Shown: in pieces, positions 1-5,525 of the stretch
Position numbering within the stretch: position 1 is the stretch's first letter
Layout: every line of letters begins with the position of its first letter
Source: an uncultured Bacilli bacterium
GTDB lineage: Bacteria; Bacillota_I; Bacilli_A; RF39; UBA660
Assembly: GCA_947625425.1 (NCBI GenBank)
Contig: CANQOH010000029.1
Location: 1 to 16,643 of the forward strand
Length of the DNA stretch: 16,643 bases
Direction of reading: 5' to 3'
Translations under genes and position numbers: made by a program
Notes under the pieces: generated by a model
Databases searched by the model: none
Told to the model about the DNA's origin: nothing
What the model saw: the letters and a program-made list of their open reading frames with translations, nothing else

Positions 1-876
1 TGGCGTAAATCATTATTACTTTTAGAATCAGAAGAATTTAAAAATCAAGTTAAAGAACACTCATATGATTATGATGAGTATTTAAATAACATCAGTAAAA
101 AACTATCAACTGGTGCTTATGACTTTTTATATTTAGATGAAGAAAACATTCCCAAGTATCAAAATATCTTCAATAAATATACAAGTTTCTATTATGTATC
201 TTCTAAAAAGTTATATAATGAATATCTAAAAGTAACTAATTATAAAAAGCCTTATGGTGTTGTTCATGATTTAATTGATTATACTAATTTAAAACCTTTA
301 AACTTAGAAAGATTTAATAATTTAAATAAAGCCTTAGTTATTGGTTGGGTCGGTAATAGTGAAAGAAAAGTTAATGACCTTGACTTAAAAGGTTTAAATA
401 CAATTATTAAACCAGTAATAAGTGAATTAATAAATGAAGGATATCATATCAAAGAACATTATGCTGATCGTAAAGAAAGATTACGTACTCATGAAGAAAT
501 GCCTACGTATTATAGTGAAATAGATCTTTGCTTATGTACTTCCTTACATGAAGGAACTCCATTACCTATTTTAGAAGCTATGTATTGTGGTGTACCTGTT
601 ATAACAACTGATGTTGGTGTTGTAAGAGAAGCTCTAGGTCCTAAAGAACAAGAATTTATTATTGGTAATCGTGAAAATGGCAAGAATGATGAATTAATCA
701 AAAAAGTTTTAAAAGAAAAAATCATTTATCTTTATCAAAATCGTGCTTATTTAAAAGAATTAAGTAATGAAAATATGACTAGTATTAAAACCTATGATGG
801 TGGTAAAATAAAAGAGGAATTTATCAATTATTTTAATTACTGTCTAAATTTAAAAGAGGAGAATAAAGATGAATAA
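1..876 (+). CDS. Glycosyltransferase, GT4-like, 5'-truncated by the window edge
   Basis: The frame is open from the first base, so the start lies upstream; 291 residues are visible. The C-terminal half carries the GT-B/GT4 donor-site signature: an EX7E motif (EGTPLPILE) followed by AMYCGVPVITTDVGVVREAL, which normally binds the nucleotide-sugar phosphates. The preceding IGWVGNSERK segment resembles the start of the second Rossmann domain. The enzyme should transfer a sugar from an activated donor to a glycan or lipid acceptor at the cytoplasmic membrane face; donor and acceptor cannot be read from the sequence. It overlaps the next glycosyltransferase by 8 bases, so the two are probably translationally coupled parts of a surface-polysaccharide or glycolipid cluster extending upstream. 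An ATG at 499 is internal and not the real start. Confidence 0.85.
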   Translation, partial: WRKSLLLLESEEFKNQVKEHSYDYDEYLNNISKKLSTGAYDFLYLDEENIPKYQNIFNKYTSFYYVSSKKLYNEYLKVTNYKKPYGVVHDLIDYTNLKPLNLERFNNLNKALVIGWVGNSERKVNDLDLKGLNTIIKPVISELINEGYHIKEHYADRKERLRTHEEMPTYYSEIDLCLCTSLHEGTPLPILEAMYCGVPVITTDVGVVREALGPKEQEFIIGNRENGKNDELIKKVLKEKIIYLYQNRAYLKELSNENMTSIKTYDGGKIKEEFINYFNYCLNLKEENKDE

Positions 877-1672
877 TAAGCTTAAATTTACGTTTATCGT
901 TCCCAATTATAATAAAGGTGAATACATTACTGAATGTTTAAATAGTATTTACAACCAAACTTATCAAAACTTTGAGGTTATTGTTATCGATGATGGAAGT
1001 AGTGATGATAGTTTAGAAAAGATAAATAAATTTTCTGTGGATAAACTATTAAAAACTAATCGTCGTCAAGCGGGTGGAGCTAGAAATGCTGGCTTAAAAG
1101 AAGCTACTGGTGATTATATTATCTTCTTAGATAGTGATGATTATCTTGCTTCTAATGCTGTTTTAGAACACTTAGCTAACCAAATTAATAATGAAGACGT
1201 AATCTTCTTAGATTTTACGAAGAAAAGATCTACTGGTGAATTTGTTTATATGACGGAAGAAGATGCTTCTTTAGATGATAAAATCGGCAATACTGAATTA
1301 CTTGGATGTCCAACTAAATGTTTTAAAAGAGAACTCTTAAAAGACATTTTCTTTCCTGAATGTAAAAGATATGAAGATATTGGTTTTACTTTAGAAACTC
1401 TATGTAAAGCTAAAAGCTATACTAATTTTAAAGAATCATTCTTTATCTATCGTATCGTCCCAAATAGTAATGTTACATCTCCAATCAGTGAAGATACAAT
1501 GCTTGATATGTTAGAAGAATATTTAAAAATATATCGTTTATCTCTTAGATATCCCAATCATAAAAATAGTTTAATTAAAAGAATTCATGATGCTAAAATC
1601 CCATTACGTTTAGAAGTCTTAGAACATTCTATACTAACTGGTGAAAATAAGTATCGTGAAACCTTCTTATAG
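869..1672 (+). CDS. Family 2 (GT-A) glycosyltransferase
   Basis: The 267-residue protein opens with a classic GT2 N-terminus: FTFIVPNYNKGEYITECLNS at about residues 7-26, the VIVIDDGSSDDS nucleotide-binding strand at 37-48, GGARNAGLKEATGDYIIFLD at 69-88, and the metal-binding DSDD at 88-91. These define an inverting GT-A enzyme that transfers a sugar from a nucleotide donor. A YEDIGF segment further on sits where the catalytic base region of GT2 enzymes lies. No membrane segment is visible, so it is probably cytoplasmic or peripheral. The start ATG follows an AGAGGAG ribosome-binding site and overlaps the upstream glycosyltransferase, indicating one operon. A U-tailed hairpin ends the unit just downstream. 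The sugar transferred cannot be predicted. Confidence 0.88.
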   Translation: MNNKLKFTFIVPNYNKGEYITECLNSIYNQTYQNFEVIVIDDGSSDDSLEKINKFSVDKLLKTNRRQAGGARNAGLKEATGDYIIFLDSDDYLASNAVLEHLANQINNEDVIFLDFTKKRSTGEFVYMTEEDASLDDKIGNTELLGCPTKCFKRELLKDIFFPECKRYEDIGFTLETLCKAKSYTNFKESFFIYRIVPNSNVTSPISEDTMLDMLEEYLKIYRLSLRYPNHKNSLIKRIHDAKIPLRLEVLEHSILTGENKYRETFL

Positions 1673-1682
1673 AATGAATAAT

Positions 1683-1719
1683 AATAAAGTAGTATAATAT
1701 TTATAGTACTTTATTTTTT
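1683..1719 (+). terminator. Rho-independent terminator after the glycosyltransferase genes
   Basis: A 9-bp stem (AATAAAGTA with TACTTTATT), a G-G mismatch and 5 more pairs around a 3-base loop, followed by a T run. It lies 10 bases after the GT2 stop codon. Confidence 0.75.
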
Positions 1720-1735
1720 ATTGGAAAGGATGATT

Positions 1736-2095
1736 ATGATGAAACAATTAAAAATGATAAGATTAATGTCTATTATGACCATCATCCTTTTTATCTTATT
1801 TATAATATCTCATGCTTTTTTATGTATGAGACTAAATTATTCTCATCCAGAATTAGGTATTGCTTCTTTTAAATGGCAAGATCAATTCTTTACTGATCTT
1901 CAATTTATTTTAATACTTTTTGCTGTCCCTTTAATTTTTGTTATCGTAACTTTTGTTGTGTCTTGTCTTAAAATAAGAAAGTTAAAAGTAAGTAATCAAG
2001 TATCTAAGCCAAAAAAAGAAAAGGAAGCAGCAAAGAAAGTAGAAAAGAACGAAGAGCAAGAAACAGAAAAGAAAGAAGAGAGAAAGGAAGAGTAA
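1736..2095 (+). CDS. Two-pass membrane protein of unknown function with a charged tail
   Basis: About 119 residues. I chose the start from the GGAAAGG ribosome-binding site at 1723-1729; ATG at 1736 or 1739 is correctly spaced, whereas the in-frame TTG at 1721 and ATG at 1730 lie before or against the site. There are two hydrophobic segments, one near residues 10-30 (MTIILFILFIISHAF) and one near 53-75 (FILILFAVPLIFVIVTFVVS). A C-terminal tail of almost only Lys and Glu follows, probably cytoplasmic and possibly coiled. I do not recognise the family. It stands one base upstream of the metallo-hydrolase gene, so both are almost certainly cotranscribed. The purine-rich tail codons also supply the ribosome-binding site of the next gene. 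Confidence 0.7.
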   Translation: MMKQLKMIRLMSIMTIILFILFIISHAFLCMRLNYSHPELGIASFKWQDQFFTDLQFILILFAVPLIFVIVTFVVSCLKIRKLKVSNQVSKPKKEKEAAKKVEKNEEQETEKKEERKEE

Positions 2096-2096
2096 T

Positions 2097-2972
2097 ATGG
2101 AATTAATTCAAGTAGGTCCAAACACTTATTATCTTCAAAATCCCACTAACATTGGCGTTTATAAAATAAATGATCATGAAGTTTATTTAATTGATACTGG
2201 TAATGATAAAGATGCTGGTAAAAAGATTTTAAAGATTATTGAAGAACAAGGTTGGCAAGTCAAAGGTATAATTAATACCCATTCTAATGCTGATCATGTA
2301 GGTGGTAATAAAGTTATCCAAGACCGTACTAATTGTGAAATACTTGCTCATCGTATTGAAAAGAGTATTACTGAAAATCCTATCTTAGAACCATCTTTTT
2401 TATATGGTGGTTATCCATTTAAAGATTTACAAAATAAATTTTTATTAGCTAAAGAATCAGTAGTAAAAGAAATCGAAGGCAATCTTCCTGAAGGTTTAGA
2501 GTATTTTAGTTTAAAAGGTCATTTTTTCAATCAAATCGGTCTTAAAACTCCAGACAACATTTATTTCTTAGGAGATTCTTTATTTAGTGAAGAAACAATT
2601 ACTAAATATCATTTATTCTTTATCTATGATGTTAAAGAATATCTAAATACTTTAGATTTCCTATCTACTCTAGATGGTGAACTATATATTCCATCTCATT
2701 GTGAAGCCACTAAAGATATAACTAGTTTAATTAATTTAAATCGTAAAAAAATTAATGAAATCTTAGATAAAATTTATAATTTATGTCAAAATGAAATAAC
2801 TTTTGAAGATATCTTAAAGAATATCTTTGATATTTATCATTTAACCATGAATCCTAATCAATATGTTTTAATTGGTAGTACAGTTAAATCTTACTTATCA
2901 TATCTTTGTGATGAAGGTAAGATAACTTATCTATTTAAAAATAATAAAATGTATTGGCATCAAGTAAACTAA
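2097..2972 (+). CDS. Metallo-beta-lactamase-fold hydrolase with a variant metal motif
   Basis: A 291-residue protein with the MBL fold order: LIDTGND at about 31-37, the metal motif THSNADHVGGN at 61-71, His142 in KGHFFNQIG, Asp160 in FLGDSLF and His201 in IPSHCEA. These positions match the ligands of a two-metal hydrolase, except that the second His of HXHXDH is Asn64. The last 80 or so residues, including YLCDEGKITYLFKNNKMYW, look like a winged-helix dimerisation domain, as in MBL proteins of the glyoxalase II-like group. The substrate is unknown; thioesters, lactones and phosphodiesters are all possible for this fold. The gene is one base downstream of the small membrane protein gene, and a terminator overlaps its last codons. 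Confidence 0.85.
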   Translation: MELIQVGPNTYYLQNPTNIGVYKINDHEVYLIDTGNDKDAGKKILKIIEEQGWQVKGIINTHSNADHVGGNKVIQDRTNCEILAHRIEKSITENPILEPSFLYGGYPFKDLQNKFLLAKESVVKEIEGNLPEGLEYFSLKGHFFNQIGLKTPDNIYFLGDSLFSEETITKYHLFFIYDVKEYLNTLDFLSTLDGELYIPSHCEATKDITSLINLNRKKINEILDKIYNLCQNEITFEDILKNIFDIYHLTMNPNQYVLIGSTVKSYLSYLCDEGKITYLFKNNKMYWHQVN

Positions 2973-2988
2973 AAAGTTTACTTTTTTT
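2962..2988 (+). terminator. Terminator of the metallo-hydrolase operon
   Basis: Stem AAGTAAAC/GTTTACTT with a 6-base loop (TAAAAA) and a run of T. The stem starts inside the last codons and includes the stop codon. Confidence 0.8.
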
Positions 2989-3069
2989 GTTATATCATTT
3001 ACTTATATCTCTATAACTACAAATTAACAGAACTACTATTTTTAAACTCAAAATATTTTTTTGCAGCAT

Positions 3070-3108
3070 AAAAAAAAGACTAAAATTATTTTTTGAAATT
3101 TGGTCTTT
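3070..3108 (-). terminator. Terminator-like hairpin reading on the minus strand
   Basis: A 10-bp stem (3075-3084 with 3099-3108, one G-T pair). On the minus strand it is followed by eight T, the shape of a strong intrinsic terminator; on the plus strand the tail is only ATTTTG. No minus-strand protein gene lies upstream of it, so it may stop a long antisense transcript across 3110-3420. Confidence 0.45.
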
Positions 3109-3153
3109 ATTTTGTTATTTACTTTATATTTTTAATCTGTTAATTTAGATATC

Positions 3154-3402
3154 GACACATTTGATAGATGCCTTTCCTTTTCTATTTTCAGGGGGATTTC
3201 TTTAAAATCAACGTGAGAAGGAAAGGAGTGGTCTTATGACGAAAAAAGAAAAGTATTTCTTTTCCGTTATCTTACTGCTTTTATTTATAGTAATAATTTT
3301 ATTACTAAAATAAAACAAAGGCATCTATTATTAGCTTTAGCTAATATCAGATGCCACCCAAAAATTGGAAAGGCATTTGAATAAACAAATGTGTCATTTT
3401 TT
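3154..3402 (+). ncRNA. Predicted structured mRNA of the candidate type I toxin (5' and 3' ends complementary)
   Basis: The region from the left inverted-repeat arm to the T run looks like one folded transcript. Bases 3154-3163 (GACACATTTG) pair perfectly with 3386-3395. Bases 3164-3175 (ATAGATGCCTTT) pair perfectly with 3317-3328, just after the ORF stop. In addition, 3168-3177 can pair with 3367-3376. In the leader, CCTTTCCTT (3171-3179) is complementary to AAGGAAAGG (3218-3226), which contains the ribosome-binding site of the 25-residue ORF. A hairpin CATTTG/CAAATG (3374-3391) before a T run is the likely 3' end. A weak promoter (TTTACT, 17 bases, TGTTAATTT) would start the RNA close to 3154. 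Pairings are read directly; the transcript itself is inferred. Confidence 0.45.
3236..3313 (+). CDS. 25-residue hydrophobic peptide, candidate type I toxin
   Basis: Translates as MTKKEKYFFSVILLLLFIVI followed by ILLLK and a TAA stop. A lysine-rich start, a single hydrophobic stretch of about 16-18 residues and a terminal Lys are typical of membrane-acting type I toxins such as TisB or BsrG, but also of harmless small membrane proteins. The ribosome-binding site is unusually strong (GGAAAGGAG at 3220-3228, 7 bases before the ATG), which argues that the ORF is real. That site can be masked by a complementary CCTTTCCTT in the leader. The ORF sits alone between two terminated operons, inside long inverted repeats. 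I do not recognise the sequence as a named toxin family. Confidence 0.6.
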   Translation: MTKKEKYFFSVILLLLFIVIILLLK

Positions 3403-3417
3403 AATGACTATCCTTTC
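3308..3417 (-). ncRNA. Predicted antisense RNA to the toxin 3' untranslated region
   Basis: On the minus strand, the extended -10 TGGTATATT (3424-3432) would start an RNA near 3417. It would end after the hairpin GGCATCT...AGATGCC (3320-3355, with an inner ATTAGC/GCTAAT stem and TTTA loop), which reads into TTTGTTTTATTTT. The product of about 110 bases would cover the toxin mRNA from its stop codon to its terminator. This is the arrangement of Bacillus TxpA/RatA and BsrG/SR4, where the antitoxin is convergent and overlaps the toxin 3' end. Both signals are visible; transcription and function are inferred. Confidence 0.35.
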
Positions 3418-3426
3418 ATTTCCAAT
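3364..3426. repeat. Nested inverted repeats at the toxin mRNA 3' end
   Basis: The outer arms ATTGGAAA (3364-3371) and TTTCCAAT (3419-3426) enclose two small hairpins, CATTTG/CAAATG (3374-3391) and GTCATT/AATGAC (3393-3408). The result is a three-way-junction-like shape on either strand. It overlaps the predicted ends of both the toxin mRNA and its antisense RNA. Confidence 0.6.
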
Positions 3427-3432
3427 ATACCA
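3424..3432 (-). promoter_or_regulatory. Extended -10 promoter for the antisense RNA
   Basis: On the minus strand this reads TGGTATATT, a TGn extended -10 with no good -35. The predicted start is near 3417. Confidence 0.35.
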
Positions 3433-3477
3433 TATTTTTTAAAATATTTGTATCATTTTTTAAGCAAAAATCTTCTT

Positions 3478-3506
3478 TTCTCACTTTCGTCTGTAAATGG
3501 TATAAT
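3478..3506 (+). promoter_or_regulatory. Promoter of the folate cyclo-ligase / bile salt hydrolase operon
   Basis: TTCTCA (4 of 6 to the -35 consensus), a 17-base spacer ending in TGG, and a perfect TATAAT at 3501-3506. The predicted start near 3513 leaves almost no leader before the first gene. Confidence 0.7.
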
Positions 3507-3524
3507 ATATGTCAAGTGATTAGT

Positions 3525-4088
3525 ATGAATGATATAAAAACAAATAAAGCCGAGTTACGTACAAAGTACCTACAAGTTCGTAAAGAACTACCTCATAAAG
3601 AAGAAAAATCTAAAACTATTATTGCTAAGATAATAGAAACTAAAGAATATCAAGAATCTAAAGTAATTGCTTTATATAAAAGTCTACCTTCCGAAGTTAA
3701 CTTAGATGGATTAATTAGTTATTCACTTACACAAAATAAAAAAGTTGTTTTACCTAAAGTAGTAGGTAATGATTTATTATTTTATGAAATATGCATAGAT
3801 GAAAAATTAATTAAAAGTAACTTTGGTATTTTAGAACCTCTACCTACCGAAGATAAATTAGTTGATAAAAGTAAAATAGATTTAGTTATCGTTCCTGGTA
3901 TATGTTTTGATAAAAATAAAAATCGTTTAGGTTTTGGTAAAGGCTTTTATGATCGTTATTTAGCTCATTCAAACATTTATAAAATTGGTGTTTGTTTTTA
4001 TGACCAAGTATTAGCAGATGATACCTTACCAGTTAATCAATTTGATATTAAGATGGATAAAGTAATAACCGAAAGCGAAGAATATTAA
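3525..4088 (+). CDS. fau: 5-formyltetrahydrofolate cyclo-ligase
   Basis: Converts 5-formyltetrahydrofolate to 5,10-methenyltetrahydrofolate with ATP, returning a storage folate to one-carbon metabolism in the cytoplasm. From ATG 3525 the protein is 187 residues, the usual family length. It shows KAELRTKYL near the N-terminus, ALYKSLPSEVNL around 49-60, and the family signature RLGFGKGFYDRY at 134-145, which binds ATP and folate. The start is uncertain: GTG at 3516 is in frame, but the -10 box ends at 3506, so transcription begins about 3-12 bases before either start. Only a poor Shine-Dalgarno (AAGTGA) is available. It is the first gene of a tight four-gene unit with a DUF1848 protein, a cyclophilin-like protein and bile salt hydrolase. 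Confidence 0.9.
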   Translation: MNDIKTNKAELRTKYLQVRKELPHKEEKSKTIIAKIIETKEYQESKVIALYKSLPSEVNLDGLISYSLTQNKKVVLPKVVGNDLLFYEICIDEKLIKSNFGILEPLPTEDKLVDKSKIDLVIVPGICFDKNKNRLGFGKGFYDRYLAHSNIYKIGVCFYDQVLADDTLPVNQFDIKMDKVITESEEY

Positions 4089-4102
4089 AAGTAGGTGAGA
4101 AG

Positions 4103-4990
4103 ATGATTTTAAATGTTAGTGGTCGTACTGATATCGTTGCTTTTTATACCGAGTGGTTTATGAATCGTTATCACGAAGGTTTTGTTGATGTTCGTAATCC
4201 TTTTAATCCTAAATTAGTTAGTCGTATTAATTTTAGTGATGTTGATGCTATTTTATTTTGTACTAAAAATCCAATACCTATAATAGATTATTTAAAAGAA
4301 ATTGATAAACCAATCATCTTCCATGTTACTTTAACACCTTATAAAAAAAATATTGAACCCAATGTTCCAGATAAAAAAACAATAATAGAGGCGATAAAGA
4401 AATTATCAACTATAGTTGGTATTGATAACTTATATATTAGATATGATCCCATCTTTTTAAGTCCTAAATATAATCTCGCTTATCATCAAAAAGCTTTTAC
4501 GAAAATGTGTGAATTACTAGATGGTTATGTTAAACATATCATTGTCTCCTTTATTGATGATTATAAAAATGTCAGAAATAATGCTAATTCTTTAAACTAT
4601 CGCCCCTTTACTGAAGAAGATTACAAAGGAATTGGTACTTCGTTTAGTAAGTCAGCTAAAGAGCATAATATGACCGTTCAAACTTGTTTTGAAGAACGTA
4701 ATTTAACGGAATATGGCTTTATTGCCGGTGAATGTCTATCTCATGAACTAGCATATATCTTAACAGGTAAAAAATATAAAAATTGGATAGCTCGTAAAGA
4801 ACGTAAATGTAATTGTGTCCAAATGGTCGATATTGGTGTTTATAACTCATGTAAGCATTTTTGTAAATATTGCTATGCTAACTATGATGAATTAAAAGTC
4901 CAAAATAATTTTGCTAATCATAATCCTAAATCATCATTATTAGTTGGTGAATTACAAAATGATGATATAATAAAGGTAAGGAAGGATTAA
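4103..4990 (+). CDS. DUF1848 family protein with a C-terminal Fe-S-type cysteine cluster
   Basis: The 295-residue protein has the DUF1848 layout: an N-terminal ILNVSGRTDIVAFYTEWFMN, RNPFNPKLVSRI around 31-42 and DAILFCTKNP around 48-57, in what resembles a TIM-barrel. Near the C-terminus are CNC (236-238) and CKHFCKYCYA (250-259). The latter is a CX3CX2C spacing like that binding the [4Fe-4S] cluster of radical SAM enzymes, but placed at the end rather than the start of the barrel. Radical SAM-type chemistry is therefore a reasonable guess; the substrate is unknown. An AGGTGAG ribosome-binding site precedes the ATG, 14 bases after the folate gene. No signal peptide or membrane segment is visible, so it is cytoplasmic. 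Confidence 0.85.
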   Translation: MILNVSGRTDIVAFYTEWFMNRYHEGFVDVRNPFNPKLVSRINFSDVDAILFCTKNPIPIIDYLKEIDKPIIFHVTLTPYKKNIEPNVPDKKTIIEAIKKLSTIVGIDNLYIRYDPIFLSPKYNLAYHQKAFTKMCELLDGYVKHIIVSFIDDYKNVRNNANSLNYRPFTEEDYKGIGTSFSKSAKEHNMTVQTCFEERNLTEYGFIAGECLSHELAYILTGKKYKNWIARKERKCNCVQMVDIGVYNSCKHFCKYCYANYDELKVQNNFANHNPKSSLLVGELQNDDIIKVRKD

Positions 4991-4992
4991 TA

Positions 4993-5505
4993 ATGACTAA
5001 AAAAATTTTAATATTTATTGTTGTTTTATTAATTATTGGCTTTGTATCTTTATTAGTTGTAAATAACTTCAATAAAAAAGATAAAGCTAATTCAGCAACA
5101 CCAAGTAATCAAGAGCAAACAAAGAAAGAAGATAATAATATGACTTATAATTTAAAAATAACTGTTAATAACGAAGAACTTATCATCAATTTAGTAGATA
5201 ATGAAGCTACTAAAGAATTAATTAATAAATTAAAAGAACAAGACGTTATTGTTAATGCTTCTGAGTATGATAACTTTGAAAAAGTAGGAAGTTTAGGTTT
5301 TAGTTTACCAACAAGTGATGAAAGAGTAAAAACTGAACCAGGCGACTTAATGCTTTATCAAGGAAATCAAATTACTTTATTTTATAATTCTAATACTTGG
5401 AGTTATACCAGATTGGGTAAAGTAATAAATAAAAATAGTGAAGAATTAAAACATATTTTAGGTCAAGATGATGTAACTATGACATTATCTTTAATCGAAA
5501 AATAA
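4993..5505 (+). CDS. Membrane-anchored cyclophilin-like fold protein
   Basis: A 170-residue protein with an N-terminal hydrophobic anchor (KILIFIVVLLIIGFVSLLVV, residues 4-23), no lipobox cysteine, a short Lys/Gln/Asn-rich linker, and a domain from about 51 to 170. That domain resembles the cyclophilin-like fold proteins (Cyclophil_like2 type): KITVNNEELIINLVDNEAT, then SLGFSLPTSDER, then EPGDLMLYQGNQITLFYNSN and WSYTRLGKV. In these proteins the fold is kept, but prolyl isomerase activity is not established. The domain should sit outside the membrane. The ATG is two bases after the DUF1848 stop and follows an AAGGAAGG site. Its partner or ligand is unknown; bile salt hydrolase is the next gene. 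Confidence 0.75.
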   Translation: MTKKILIFIVVLLIIGFVSLLVVNNFNKKDKANSATPSNQEQTKKEDNNMTYNLKITVNNEELIINLVDNEATKELINKLKEQDVIVNASEYDNFEKVGSLGFSLPTSDERVKTEPGDLMLYQGNQITLFYNSNTWSYTRLGKVINKNSEELKHILGQDDVTMTLSLIEK

Positions 5506-5525
5506 ATTAAAAGGAGGAATAAAAT

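Noticed and set aside
3154..3395. Miniature transposable element defined by inverted repeats
   Set aside because: The arms match over 10 bases, then diverge by an indel and match again. No target-site duplication flanks them, and no second copy is seen in the window. RNA pairing explains them better.
3340..3396. 16-residue minus-strand ORF inside the predicted antisense RNA
   Set aside because: It has no ribosome-binding site, no recognisable composition, and lies entirely within pairing arms.
3150..3400. 6S RNA upstream of the 5-formyltetrahydrofolate cyclo-ligase gene, as in E. coli (ssrS-ygfA)
   Set aside because: The end-to-end pairing recalls 6S RNA, but the interval contains a well-formed ORF with a strong ribosome-binding site. 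There is no single rod with a central open bubble, and the ssrS-ygfA linkage belongs to Proteobacteria.
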